From the NCBI RefSeq assembly GCF_025998175.1, contig NZ_AP026695.1, positions 434,001-498,000 of the forward strand: 64,000 nt of DNA, written 5' to 3'. Of the stretch, positions 17,893 to 27,072 are shown piece by piece. Numbering within the stretch: the first letter of the stretch is position 1; every line of letters begins with the position of its first letter. Both the position numbers and the translations under genes were made by a program. The DNA comes from Nitrosopumilus zosterae (GTDB lineage: Archaea; Thermoproteota; Nitrososphaeria; Nitrososphaerales; Nitrosopumilaceae). The notes under the pieces were generated by a model. The model searched no databases and was not told the origin of the DNA. It worked only from the letters and a program-made list of their open reading frames with translations.

Positions 17893-18646
17893 ATGAAATT
17901 CATAATAATAGTTAATGAAGTTATTGTTGAATATTCTGTTTGTATACATCCCTCCTCAAATTAAGAGAATTTGGGGAACGAAATCAGTGCAAAATCTGTG
18001 GTTCTAACTACATCCCCAGTAATATTATGCTCTCAATACAATTTGAACTCTAGGTAGGATATGACCATAAATTAGTTAATTTTAACTAACGAATTTTTGT
18101 TGAATTTGAACCGAAAAATTTGAACATTTGATACTTGAGTGAGATTTATAGAATCAGATCCACACTCTAAGTAAAAAAGATTTGAACCAATCATGCAATT
18201 CCCCTTCAGAGATTTATCTAAAATTATTTTACAATAAATAATTGCACATCATGATTGGATTTATGTACATTAGTTATCAGAATACATCTGTGAATGTTTT
18301 GATTCGTTGAATTTCAGAATTATTTTGAATCACAGTGAATCTTTGAATATTCAAAATTCTAGTCTTTTTTTGCATGCGTGAATATGCTTTGAATACTTAC
18401 TTTATTCAGGCACAATTTTTGAATAAATGAGTTGTCACTAGTTGTCAAGCCTGAATCATCAAGTTGCCACAATTTCTATTCAGAAAAGTTGTCAGCAGTT
18501 GTCAAATGTCTCACATTGATTCACGCATGGCATTCAAAAGTATGTGTAATCTGGACTAAAATTTTCCTTATCGTGCATCTTATCGTACACTTTTTGTACG
18601 ATTACAGGAATAAAACATTCAATAATTTAGATTTTAAAAAATTATT
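17893..18646. other. 754-bp noncoding region with dyads and repeat array
   Basis: No credible gene is seen. Besides the GTTGYCA array, it contains a 14-bp perfect palindrome TTTGAATATTCAAA at 18342-18355. It also contains ATTCAGGC/GCCTGAAT arms around 18403 and 18449, and CATGCGTGAAT near 18374 matched by its inverse ATTCACGCATG near 18520. A hairpin ATCGTAC/GTACGAT lies at 18582-18602. It sits downstream of the FtsZ-like gene and upstream of the 17892 gene. Confidence 0.6.
18431..18504 (+). repeat. GTTGTCA repeat array (five copies, two pairs at 10-bp spacing)
   Basis: GTTGTCA occurs at 18431, 18441, 18488 and 18498, with a GTTGCCA variant at 18463. The outer copies form two pairs with exact 10-base (one helical turn) spacing, and the pairs are 57 bases apart. 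This looks like a protein-binding array. Confidence 0.6.
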
Positions 18647-19591
18647 TTATTCCAATTGGTATAAATCAAGTTTGCAATCAATACTGCAATCTGGTGTAGA
18701 CCAATCAAGTGTGTCTTCTTGTGGAATCATTCCAAGTGGATCATAATTATCAAATTTTGTCATTCCTTGAATTGATGATAACATTACAACTTTGGATTCT
18801 TCAGAAGTCGAACTCATATCTATCTGAGAGTTGGCATCATTTAGAATTCCGCCAGTTATGTTTGTAATTGAATTGAGTATTCCTACCGGAATGTTGCCTC
18901 CACCAACTACATACAACATTGAACGTTTAACTGCGTTTGGTGGCGCATTTCCATATAGCATTTTTAGTGAATCTCTTAAGGAATCTTCAATGTTTTGTCC
19001 AGCTTTACTTGTAGTTAGTATGTTAGTTTCATTAGATATTTCAGATGAGCCTATTGATTCAACAACGTGCATGATTGCTGAATTTGCAATGTCATAACAT
19101 GTTTTTGGGCTCAAATCTGGGTTGCTCTCAAGTAATGAGTCATTATCTAAAACAACTGTGCATTTTGAATTTTCTCTGATTCTTTTCAGAGATATTCCTG
19201 AATTGAAAATTCTATCTTTTTCGTATTTGAAAGGCATTATTGCAAATGAAACTAGTCCTTTGTCTTTACACATTTCTGATACGACAGGGGCTATAGCTGA
19301 GCCTGCTTTACCTGCCAAATTACTCATCAGAATAATTGTGGAATACTCTTCTATCTTTGATTTAATTTCATCTGATACATTGTATGCTGAGCCTCTGATT
19401 AATTGGACTGATGGATTGACTACTCCTTTGGTAGATACATGGACTGATGGATTTCCTGAAGTGAAATCTTTTTCGTCATTGCTAATTAATAGACAATCTG
19501 AATTAAGAGAATCTTTAGCCTTGATTGCTAATTTTGAGCCTATGCCGCCCAAGCCTATTACTAAAATTGGTTCTTTTACTTGAAAACTCAT
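18647..19591 (-). CDS. ftsZ: Divergent thaumarchaeal FtsZ/tubulin-like protein
   Basis: A 314-residue protein with the FtsZ layout. The N-terminal nucleotide-fold strand is ILVIGLGGIGSKLAIKA, followed by LLISNDEKD. In place of the tubulin signature GGGTGTG it has MSNLAGKAGSAIAPVVSE at about residues 89-106. The later IMPFKYEKDRI (the P-F-x-F/Y-E region) and NDANSQIDMS fit the C-terminal half. Thaumarchaea carry a divergent FtsZ alongside Cdv division proteins, and this fits that lineage. Loss of glycines in the signature loop makes normal GTP hydrolysis doubtful. The fold call rests on these motifs. Confidence 0.68.
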   Translation of the reverse strand: MSFQVKEPILVIGLGGIGSKLAIKAKDSLNSDCLLISNDEKDFTSGNPSVHVSTKGVVNPSVQLIRGSAYNVSDEIKSKIEEYSTIILMSNLAGKAGSAIAPVVSEMCKDKGLVSFAIMPFKYEKDRIFNSGISLKRIRENSKCTVVLDNDSLLESNPDLSPKTCYDIANSAIMHVVESIGSSEISNETNILTTSKAGQNIEDSLRDSLKMLYGNAPPNAVKRSMLYVVGGGNIPVGILNSITNITGGILNDANSQIDMSSTSEESKVVMLSSIQGMTKFDNYDPLGMIPQEDTLDWSTPDCSIDCKLDLYQLE

Positions 19592-19664
19592 TTCTGATCC
19601 TATTTTCTGATTTACATAAAAAACCTTCTTACGTTTTTTTAATCAAATCTTAGATCTAAAAAAT

Positions 19665-20933
19665 TTAGCTTGCGATCTTTCCGACAAGTCTCTTTACAGA
19701 GGCATCTGTGATTTCAACTATGTGTGAATCCCCAATGTCTACTTTATCTGCAACTGCTACAGGCTTGTAAGCAAAGTTTCTGCCTTTAATTCCCTCGTCT
19801 GTATTTTCGTCAAACAGAACTCTGCCTTTCCAACCGATCCATTTTTTGTTGCTTTCCATCGATAGTTTACTGATCTGTTCAAAAATTATCTTGGTTCTAC
19901 GTTTCACTTCTGCTGCGTCTAACTGCTTTAATTCTGCAGCGTCTGTACCTGGTCTTGCACTGAATCTGGATAGATTCACAACATCGGGTTTTGTCTCATC
20001 CAGCAAAGCAATTGTTTCCTGAAAATCTTCCTCGGTCTCTGTAGGGAATCCTACTATGATGTCTGTGGAAATTGTAAACTGTTCGAATCTCTCTCTTGCT
20101 TTTTTTACTATGTCTCTAAAGGTTCCAGATGTATGGCCTCTCTTCATATCATGTAGAACCTTATCACTTCCACTTTGTACCGGAATGTGCAGGAATTTGA
20201 AGACTTTGTTATTATCAAAAGATTTGATTAATTTGTCTTTGATTCTAGGCATGTACATTGGATTCATCATGCCAACTCTTACCATGAAATTATTTGGGAT
20301 TTCTACAACTGCGTCAATCAATGATGGCAAATCCGTCCCTATGTCGAATCCATAACATCCATTGTCTGTTGAAGTCAACCATACTTCTTTACATCCCTCT
20401 TTGATCTCTGTTTGGATTTGTCTGACAATGTCCCCCAATCTATAACTTGAAAGATCTCCCTTGGATAGTTTTGTCTGACAAAATGTACATTCACTCAAAC
20501 ATCCACTTGCAATCTCTACAATTCCTACAGTTGGATTGAGTCTGACTTTTGGAAGTCCGACTTTGGATAAATCAGAATCTTCTAAAGCAATTTGCTTTCT
20601 CCCTTTCAGGGTTGAATTGATTATCTGAATTGTTTTGCCTAATGAATTGGGTCCTAAAAGACTGGCTTTTTCTGAAAATTTTTCAACAACGCTCTGTTCT
20701 GCTTTTGGTAAGCATCCTGCAACAATTAGTGGCTTTGTCTTTAACGATTTTATTCTGTGCATCATTTTGTTTGCAGTAGAATCTTTGACAGAGCATGTGA
20801 CAACTATGTTGAGATCTGATTCTGAAGAACTTCCTACCAGAGTGTGCCCTCCGTTCTGAATCAGTCCTGAAATCATCTCCGAGTCTGCAAAGCTTGCGGA
20901 ACATCCATAAGCTTCTACGTAAATTTTTGCCAT
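19665..20933 (-). CDS. tRNA methylthiotransferase, MiaB/e-MtaB family
   Basis: A radical-SAM methylthiotransferase of 422 residues that probably adds a 2-methylthio group to t6A37 of tRNA (archaeal e-MtaB branch). The N-terminal UPF0004 domain has its three cluster cysteines at C11, C47 and C74. The radical-SAM triad CLSECTFC is at C145, C149 and C152. The C-terminal end GDSHIVEITDASVKRLVGKI is a TRAM-type RNA-binding domain. The gene begins 4 bases after the fumarase stop, so the two are cotranscribed. Confidence 0.9.
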   Translation of the reverse strand: MAKIYVEAYGCSASFADSEMISGLIQNGGHTLVGSSSESDLNIVVTCSVKDSTANKMMHRIKSLKTKPLIVAGCLPKAEQSVVEKFSEKASLLGPNSLGKTIQIINSTLKGRKQIALEDSDLSKVGLPKVRLNPTVGIVEIASGCLSECTFCQTKLSKGDLSSYRLGDIVRQIQTEIKEGCKEVWLTSTDNGCYGFDIGTDLPSLIDAVVEIPNNFMVRVGMMNPMYMPRIKDKLIKSFDNNKVFKFLHIPVQSGSDKVLHDMKRGHTSGTFRDIVKKARERFEQFTISTDIIVGFPTETEEDFQETIALLDETKPDVVNLSRFSARPGTDAAELKQLDAAEVKRRTKIIFEQISKLSMESNKKWIGWKGRVLFDENTDEGIKGRNFAYKPVAVADKVDIGDSHIVEITDASVKRLVGKIAS

Positions 20934-20936
20934 GCT

Positions 20937-22298
20937 CTATCCGAAGAGAGAATCAATCTCTTTGTTGCTCATTAGCTTCTTTGAAACAACAAGTTCTCTG
21001 ATAGTTTTCCCAGTTTTTAGAGATTCTTTGAAAAGTTCTGCCGATTTTAGATATCCTATTTTTGGAGTTAGCAATGTGACTATTACTGGACTGTTTTCAA
21101 TGTCTGCACGAAGTTTTTCTTTGTTGGCAGTAAGTCCGTCAATTAGATTTGCAGAAAATATTGGCAAGAAATTTTTAAGCATGTCAGTTGATTCTAGCAT
21201 GCATTTTAGCATTCCAGGCAACATCACATTAAGTTCAAACTGTCCACTCTGTGCAGCATAAGATACTGCCGTATCATTTCCAATTATGTTAAAGCAAATC
21301 ATGTTCATGCATTCAGCTAAAGACGGGTTTACTTTTCCTGGCATGATTGATGACCCTGCATGAACTGCGGGAATTCCGAGTTCTGCCAATCCTGCAATTG
21401 GACCAGATGCCATTAGTCTGATATCATTTGCCAGTTTTCCAATCTCTAAAGCCAAATTTCTTAAAGCACTTGATGCATTTGCAACTGCGAATTTACTTTG
21501 CAAACCATGCTGCATGTCTCTTTCTGGTTTCAATGCAAGTTTTGAAATTTTTGAAAGTTCGGAAATTGCAATCTTTCTATAACCTTTGGGAGTGTTTGCC
21601 CCAGAACCTACAGCCGTACCACCCAGTGCCACGTTTTGTAGTTCCTTTTGGGATGAAACGATTTCATTTCTTGCTTTTGTGATTGATGTCACATATGCTC
21701 CAAATTCACTTCCCAATGTAACTGGCAATGCGTCCATTAGATGGGTTCTCCCAATTTTCTTAAATGATGAAAACTGTTTCGCCTTTTTTGATAGTGATTT
21801 TATTAAAACATCGATTGCAGGAATTGTGTCTTTTAGGTTCATCAAAATTGCAACATGCATTGCAGTTGGGTATGTGTCGTTACTTGATTGCGACATGTTA
21901 ACATGGTCATTTGGATGAAGGAATTCGTATTGTCCTTTCTTTTTGTGCAATACTTCTAGCGCTACATTTGCAATCACCTCATTAGAATTCATGTTAAATG
22001 CAGTTCCTGCTCCGGAATTTATCATGTCCACTACAAACTGATCTATGTATTTTCCAGAGATTATTTTGTCACATGCCGAAACTATGGCTTTTCCTCGTTT
22101 TGCATCAATAGCTTTGGTCTTCATGTTTGCAACCGCTGCTGAGCGCTTGATCATTACAAATGATTTTATTAAATTCTCATGGCTTTTGTTTCCAGTAACG
22201 TGGTATTGTTTGATTGCTCTTCCAGTAAATGCTCCATAATATGCATCAGATGGAATTTTGATTTTTCCAAGTGAATCTTGATCCAGCCTGAATTTCAT
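20937..22298 (-). CDS. fumC: Class II fumarate hydratase (fumarase/aspartase superfamily)
   Basis: A 453-residue homotetrameric lyase that interconverts fumarate and malate. The superfamily signature GSSIMPGKVNP is at about residues 315-325. GRTHLMDALPVTLGSEF has the fumarase-type His (TH) rather than the TQ of aspartase. The C-terminus (GLTANKEKLRADIENSP) has some aspartase-like character, so aspartate ammonia-lyase is the alternative. It fits the dicarboxylate steps of thaumarchaeal central carbon metabolism. The methylthiotransferase gene follows four bases downstream. Confidence 0.85.
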   Translation of the reverse strand: MKFRLDQDSLGKIKIPSDAYYGAFTGRAIKQYHVTGNKSHENLIKSFVMIKRSAAVANMKTKAIDAKRGKAIVSACDKIISGKYIDQFVVDMINSGAGTAFNMNSNEVIANVALEVLHKKKGQYEFLHPNDHVNMSQSSNDTYPTAMHVAILMNLKDTIPAIDVLIKSLSKKAKQFSSFKKIGRTHLMDALPVTLGSEFGAYVTSITKARNEIVSSQKELQNVALGGTAVGSGANTPKGYRKIAISELSKISKLALKPERDMQHGLQSKFAVANASSALRNLALEIGKLANDIRLMASGPIAGLAELGIPAVHAGSSIMPGKVNPSLAECMNMICFNIIGNDTAVSYAAQSGQFELNVMLPGMLKCMLESTDMLKNFLPIFSANLIDGLTANKEKLRADIENSPVIVTLLTPKIGYLKSAELFKESLKTGKTIRELVVSKKLMSNKEIDSLFG

Positions 22299-22375
22299 GT
22301 TGACTTTATTGAATTTCTACCCATTATTCATTCTTTTTCAGATGTTTTCATAATTTCACAACATTCCAATGGGAA

Positions 22376-22386
22376 TTATTATATAG
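22376..22386 (+). promoter_or_regulatory. TATA box of nirK
   Basis: ATTATTATATA is centred about 27 bases before the nirK ATG with no Shine-Dalgarno sequence in between, so this is a strong leaderless promoter. It lies in the 110-base gap between divergent fumC and nirK. Confidence 0.6.
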
Positions 22387-22408
22387 GATTTGCTAGTCAT
22401 CGTGCTTA

Positions 22409-23821
22409 ATGAATAAGCGTGTTAGTATGCTCTTTACAATTGCAGCAGTAGCTGTAATGGGGGCAACCTTATTCGGAAGCACATACACACAAACCCAAAT
22501 CAGTGGACAATCACTTGATATCTCCAAAATGGATGTCAATGTAATTGAACAAATCCACCAGATGGGCGGTTTACAGCTTGTAATGCCTCAAGCATTCGCA
22601 GAAACTGATTGTGGTGCATTAGAAAGCTCTGGACGTACAGTAGTTGAGTTTAACTTGACTGGTGAAAGTGTTGAACTTCCAATCATGGGAGGAAAAACTT
22701 ACAACGCCATGACCTTTAGTGGACAAGTCCCAGGACCAACACTAAGAGTTACACAAGGTGATGTTGTAAAAATGACACTTACAATTCCAGACGATGAAGT
22801 TACTGGACACGGTAACGACATGCACGCATCACAAATGTCAGCATCAAACTTTGAATCAGTTAATCCTGGTGAAACAAGTCAATACTGTTACATTGCTGAA
22901 TCTGCAGGTGTTTTCAAATACCATTGTTCTGGTGTCAAACTAATTGGTATGGACCAACACGTTCTTTCCGGCATGTACGGAATTGCAATCGTTGATCCAG
23001 CTAATGGATACAAGAAATTAATGGTAGAGAAAACCAGCGGCAGCGGTGAATTAGACAGAAAATTCTACGATGCAGATGCATTAGAGTTCCAACTCCAATA
23101 CAACCAATTGTACCTTACACCTGAAGGCAATTATGATGCAGGAGCAATGTTCATGCATCACAACACTGCAACAGTTGTTAATGGAATGCAATTCGGTTAT
23201 GTACCAAACATGGCTCACAACTTACTCGTCAATGGCGATGTAAAGAAGAACATCTTTGTTGCACAACCATGGAATGGAATTGAACACAAGCAATACCAAT
23301 CACAACTCTTGTTTGTTGAAAATGATCAACACGTGAGACTCTTTATCGAAAACCACGGTAACGAACCAGTCTTCTTCCACATTGTAGGAGAAATCTTGGA
23401 CAGAGTTACTCAAGGTAACAGAGTACAATCCGGAGCAACTGAAACATGGTTACTCGGAGGTTCACAGAACATGATTGTTGACTTGGTCTTTGATGAACCA
23501 GGTGCATACGCAGCAGTAAACCATGATTATGCAGCAATTTACACTGGCGCAGCTACAGTCTTTGTAGCAGGTGATCCATTCGGCTTGAACCCAGTTCTAG
23601 TTGAGAAAGGAGTCATCCCAGCACCAGTTGCATCTTATGCATATGCTTTAGGCAATCCAAGTGATGCTGTCCCACCAATGGGAGCAAACAGTATTGCTCA
23701 TCCTGCAATAAACATTCACGGTTTGTATACTGATGAAGTAGCTTCTGAAATGCAAGCAAGTGGCGATTATGTCGCATTATGGGAAGTAATTCCTGTAGTG
23801 GCAGAGATCCTTACTTCTTGA
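22409..23821 (+). CDS. nirK: NirK-type two-domain copper oxidase (putative nitrite reductase)
   Basis: A 470-residue exported multicopper protein. Residues 1-25 are a signal peptide (VSMLFTIAAVAVMGATLFG). The copper motif H134-G-N-D137-M-H139 and YHC (H172, C173) with H184 and M189 (QHVLSGMYG) give complete type 1 ligands and two type 2 ligands. H372 (VNHDY) is the third type 2 ligand. D137 matches the catalytic Asp. In the second domain the segment from H324, HIVGEILD, has Ile where bacterial NirK has the second-shell His255. Codon use is richer in C-ending codons (aac, tac, ttc) than its neighbours, suggesting high expression. In ammonia oxidisers it may reduce nitrite to NO. Confidence 0.9.
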   Translation: MNKRVSMLFTIAAVAVMGATLFGSTYTQTQISGQSLDISKMDVNVIEQIHQMGGLQLVMPQAFAETDCGALESSGRTVVEFNLTGESVELPIMGGKTYNAMTFSGQVPGPTLRVTQGDVVKMTLTIPDDEVTGHGNDMHASQMSASNFESVNPGETSQYCYIAESAGVFKYHCSGVKLIGMDQHVLSGMYGIAIVDPANGYKKLMVEKTSGSGELDRKFYDADALEFQLQYNQLYLTPEGNYDAGAMFMHHNTATVVNGMQFGYVPNMAHNLLVNGDVKKNIFVAQPWNGIEHKQYQSQLLFVENDQHVRLFIENHGNEPVFFHIVGEILDRVTQGNRVQSGATETWLLGGSQNMIVDLVFDEPGAYAAVNHDYAAIYTGAATVFVAGDPFGLNPVLVEKGVIPAPVASYAYALGNPSDAVPPMGANSIAHPAINIHGLYTDEVASEMQASGDYVALWEVIPVVAEILTS

Positions 23822-23832
23822 TCTTTTAACAT

Positions 23833-23852
23833 CTTTTTTTCTTTTTATTTTA
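23833..23852 (+). terminator. Poly-T terminator after nirK
   Basis: A run of mostly T lies directly after the nirK stop codon, interrupted by single c and a bases. This is typical of archaeal intrinsic termination without a stem. The next gene starts 35 bases later. Confidence 0.55.
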
Positions 23853-23886
23853 ATGAATTATATTCCGTAGCTCCTTTTCTGATGTT

Positions 23887-24819
23887 ATGGGATTTGACGA
23901 TTCAGTGTTGATCTGTGATGAAATAGATCCTATCTTGAATAAAATTTTAGAAGATAATGGACTGAAAATCTCTTATGAACCTGAGATAACTCCTGAACAA
24001 ATAATAGAAAAAATTTCAAATTTCAATATCGTGATTGTCAGAAGCAGGACTACCATAACAAAAGAGATGATCGACAAGGCAGATAATTGTAAGATCATAG
24101 CACGTGTTGGAGTTGGACTTGATAATGTAGATCAAGTGGCTGCCAAAGCAAAAAACATTCGTGTAATTAATGCAGTAGAAGGTGCAATGAATGCAGTTGC
24201 GGAATTAGTTTTGGGCTTGATGCTTTCGCTTGCAAGACAAACTGCAAGAGGTGATAGGGCAATAAGAAACGGACAGTGGCTCAAAAAAGAACTAAAGGGA
24301 ACTGAGCTCAGGGGAAAATATCTTGGAATAATTGGTTTGGGGAATATAGGAAAAAGATTGGGCAGATTAGCACGTGCATTAAACATGAATATCATCGGAT
24401 ATGATGTCATTCCAATTGATGAAGAATTCTCAAAAGAAGTAGGACTGATGAAAGCCGACTTGAATACTCTTTTGCAAAGTTCTGACTACGTCTCAATACA
24501 TGTGCCTTTATTGGATTCCACACATCATCTTTTAGATGCACAGAAAATGTCCACGATGAAAAATACCGCAAAAATCATCAACACCTCTAGAGGCGGTGTC
24601 GTTGACGAGGATGCACTTTATGACGCTCTTAAAAATGGAAAATTAGGTGGAGCAGCTTTGGATGTTTTTGAAAAGGAACCTGCGATTGGAACCAAATTGG
24701 CAGAACTTGACAATGTGATCTTGACCCCTCATATCGGTGCTCAAACAAAGGAGGCGCAATCTTTGGCTGCAAACGTAATTGGTGAAAAGATTATTCAAAT
24801 CCTTCGTGGCGTTATCTAG
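23887..24819 (+). CDS. serA: D-2-hydroxyacid dehydrogenase, probable D-3-phosphoglycerate dehydrogenase
   Basis: A 310-residue NAD-dependent dehydrogenase of the SerA family. The Rossmann motif GIIGLGNIGKRLGRLAR is at about residues 142-158. The catalytic Arg is in NTSRGGVVDEDAL, the Glu in DVFEKEPA and the His in LTPHIGAQTKEAQ. IVRSRTTITKEM and ARVGVGLDNVD are the substrate-binding start. It is short (no C-terminal ACT/serine-feedback domain), so it is the unregulated form. It probably makes phosphohydroxypyruvate for serine synthesis. Other 2-hydroxyacids cannot be excluded. Confidence 0.85.
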   Translation: MGFDDSVLICDEIDPILNKILEDNGLKISYEPEITPEQIIEKISNFNIVIVRSRTTITKEMIDKADNCKIIARVGVGLDNVDQVAAKAKNIRVINAVEGAMNAVAELVLGLMLSLARQTARGDRAIRNGQWLKKELKGTELRGKYLGIIGLGNIGKRLGRLARALNMNIIGYDVIPIDEEFSKEVGLMKADLNTLLQSSDYVSIHVPLLDSTHHLLDAQKMSTMKNTAKIINTSRGGVVDEDALYDALKNGKLGGAALDVFEKEPAIGTKLAELDNVILTPHIGAQTKEAQSLAANVIGEKIIQILRGVI

Positions 24820-24930
24820 AAATCGCATTATTTCTGCCTGAACTTTAAAATAAGCAAAAAAGCTTGACTTTTACGTGATTTATTGTCGCCTCTTCATTTT
24901 TAACGTCCATCTGGAGGTTAAAATATCGTA

Positions 24931-25797
24931 ATGAACAATGTAAATAAGTTGCAATCTGACAGATTGAAGCCTTTTCCTAATGTAAGTTCCCTATTGAAAA
25001 TTTCGCTTGGACTCGTTTTGTTTACTATAATTTCCACTGCTCTTGTTTATGCTGAAACGATTTCTGTTGATGTTGGCGGTACTTCGTACAATGTTGACTA
25101 TACTGCAACGGGAATGACTCTTGATGCTATTGAGGCTGACCTGGATTTTGTTTCATTGATTCTTGCAGTTAGTGTTCCTGATTCTGACGCAACTCTGGAT
25201 ATTACATTTGAGCGCTCTTTCTTTGATTCTACATTTGATGGACTGGATGATGATTTTATTATTCTAGTTGATGGTGACGAGCCAACTTTCACTGAAACTG
25301 AAACAACTACCCAAAGTAGGACTCTGAGTATTGATTTGCCTGCAGGAACTGAAGAAATAGAAATTATTGGTTCTTCTTTTGGTGAGTCTGCATCAGTTCC
25401 AGAAGAGACACCGGTTGAGGAACCTGTTGAAGAAACGCCTGTTGAGGAACCTGTCGAAGAGACACCAGTTGAGGAGCCGGTAGTTGAAGAGACACCAGTT
25501 GTAACTACACCCAAAGTTGAAGAAAAGCCGGTTGTAACCACGCCAAAAGTCCAGTGTGGACCCGGAACCATTCTCAAAGACGGAACATGTGTACTTGATG
25601 AAAGATGTGGACCCGGAACCGTTCTCAAAGATGGAGCATGTGTGCTTGATTCTCCTCCAGTTCTAGTTCCAGCTGAAACTTCTGTAAAGGGAATGGGTAA
25701 GGAAACTATAGTTGCATTTGTTGCTGCATTTGTAATTGCAGGAACTGTTGGTGTAATTTTGGCACTAATTTCTAAAGCAAGCAAGAGCTCAAACTAA
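24931..25797 (+). CDS. Secreted beta-domain protein with Pro/Glu repeats and C-terminal membrane anchor
   Basis: A 288-residue surface protein with a hydrophobic signal at about residues 24-44. The N-terminal domain (TISVDVGGTSYNVDYTATGM to GTEEIEIIGSS) is a beta-sandwich type shared with three other proteins in the window. Next comes an extended stretch of about seven EETPVEEPV-like repeats, then two copies of CGPGT-[IV]-LKDG-[TA]-CVLD. A membrane anchor near the C-terminus (IVAFVAAFVIAGTVGVILAL) ends in a short basic tail. The repeat layout suggests a stalk lifting the domain away from the membrane. Confidence 0.78.
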   Translation: MNNVNKLQSDRLKPFPNVSSLLKISLGLVLFTIISTALVYAETISVDVGGTSYNVDYTATGMTLDAIEADLDFVSLILAVSVPDSDATLDITFERSFFDSTFDGLDDDFIILVDGDEPTFTETETTTQSRTLSIDLPAGTEEIEIIGSSFGESASVPEETPVEEPVEETPVEEPVEETPVEEPVVEETPVVTTPKVEEKPVVTTPKVQCGPGTILKDGTCVLDERCGPGTVLKDGACVLDSPPVLVPAETSVKGMGKETIVAFVAAFVIAGTVGVILALISKASKSSN

Positions 25798-26309
25798 TCA
25801 CAAGACAAATTTTCTGAGTTCATCATTTTATCAAAATCGAAGCCAGACATCTGAGTAGTGGTTGAATATGGAATTAGTCCGATAATTGGCGTATCAATCT
25901 GGACTAAAATTATGAATTTGTTAGGATCCAGTCTTATGTCTCCCCCGTCAAACTCAAAATCCAATGTCATGAAGATGTGCTGTGATGCTTGAATCTCCTC
26001 TGATGAAAAAATCCCTTCTTGCACATGTGATGATAAAGGATTAATTGCTGCCGGTTTTACCACAAAAGACCCTATGTTTTTTGAATCATAAAATGCGCCT
26101 ATCTCAAATTTCTGAAAATTTGTCCAGAATGGCATTGTATTGCAAAATTCCATCTCGCCGTGATTGGACATTGTAAAGAACTTGAATTCTCCCGGGTTGT
26201 TCCATCTGTATTCTAATTGCTGTGCTCCAAGAATGTTTAATCCTGAAACTGCAAATGGAATAACAATCACGATTATTGCAATTCCTGTAATGATTGAATG
26301 TTTGTTCAT
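25794..26309 (-). CDS. Hypothetical exported protein
   Basis: A 171-residue protein with a hydrophobic N-terminus (IITGIAIIVIVIPFAVSGL) likely to be a signal or anchor. The rest is beta-rich with no recognisable motif. FEFDGGDIRLDPNKFIILV and a single Cys pair (EFCNTMPFW, SCD) are visible. It overlaps the upstream gene by four bases (ATGA) and its stop overlaps that of the convergent beta-domain gene. It probably acts at the cell surface with its neighbour. Function unknown. Confidence 0.68.
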   Translation of the reverse strand: MNKHSIITGIAIIVIVIPFAVSGLNILGAQQLEYRWNNPGEFKFFTMSNHGEMEFCNTMPFWTNFQKFEIGAFYDSKNIGSFVVKPAAINPLSSHVQEGIFSSEEIQASQHIFMTLDFEFDGGDIRLDPNKFIILVQIDTPIIGLIPYSTTTQMSGFDFDKMMNSENLSCD

Positions 26310-26989
26310 ATTTCATCTATTGTGTCTGCTGAAAACGAGATGATTTTTTTGTCAATCAAATAATTTACAGCATTTCCCAGATCTTCATCAGATATCATTC
26401 CTTCAATCCACCAATAGCCAATGTTTTTTGCCCACTGCGGTATTGAAACATCGTAGACATTCTTTTCATTAATCTCAACAGGGATGTTGATTAATTTTTT
26501 ATCGATATATTTCTCAAATGCATCAATTAGAAATCCGTCTGAAATATTTCCAGAAAGCCAGTTTGCCATGATTGGTTTGATTAATTCCGGGATGCAAATT
26601 GCATCTGAATCCACCAAATTAAATTCAGCTGTTGCTTGTGATCCAGAATATTTTACATCTATGAAATATTTTCCCACTGGAAATATTTCCTTTTCAAATG
26701 CAATAAGTGATGGAACTGGAGTTTGTAAATCCGTTATTGGAACTGGAATTGCACTACTGCCCTTGCCTATTTCATCTCTTATGTGGATTATTGCAGGATC
26801 TCCTGTAATTTCTGAAACTTGAATTGTATAGAATAATTTTTCACAATAACTGTATGTTGTTTTCTCCATTGCTATTACAACAGAGGGCTCTGCATGGATG
26901 TCTGGTAGAAAGAATGTCCAGCTCAATGCCACTATTGACATGAATATTAATGACAATTGGGCATTTCTTGTTTTCATATTTTTTTCCAA
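26306..26989 (-). CDS. Exported protein with two WW-type thaumarchaeal repeats
   Basis: A 227-residue protein with an N-terminal signal (about residues 8-31). The mid part is a beta-rich domain. The C-terminal third holds two copies of a short helical repeat common in thaumarchaeal surface proteins: IKPIMANWLSGNISDGFLID and AKNIGYWWIEGMISDEDLGN, each followed by a helix ending in DKKLI or DKKII. A start at Met5 is also possible. It is ATGA-coupled to the gene after it. Function unknown. Confidence 0.72.
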   Translation of the reverse strand: MEKNMKTRNAQLSLIFMSIVALSWTFFLPDIHAEPSVVIAMEKTTYSYCEKLFYTIQVSEITGDPAIIHIRDEIGKGSSAIPVPITDLQTPVPSLIAFEKEIFPVGKYFIDVKYSGSQATAEFNLVDSDAICIPELIKPIMANWLSGNISDGFLIDAFEKYIDKKLINIPVEINEKNVYDVSIPQWAKNIGYWWIEGMISDEDLGNAVNYLIDKKIISFSADTIDEI

Positions 26990-27072
26990 CTTCTGTCCAA
27001 TAAAAATCTCATAATTTCTCAGGAATGCTTTTTAACAACTTGGATTTAGTTAAATTATCGAGTTTTCTGCGG

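Noticed and set aside
18432-18746. Plus-strand open frame of 104 residues
   Set aside because: It overlaps the FtsZ-like gene end and the GTTGTCA array, with no sensible protein features.
20937-22298. Aspartate ammonia-lyase instead of fumarase
   Set aside because: The GRTHL motif has the fumarase-type His, while aspartases have GRTQL; some aspartase-like end features keep the doubt small but real.
25098-25784. Minus-strand open frame opposite the 24931 protein
   Set aside because: Low-complexity Ser/Thr/Gly product that mirrors the Pro/Glu repeats; the plus-strand frame has a signal peptide and anchor.
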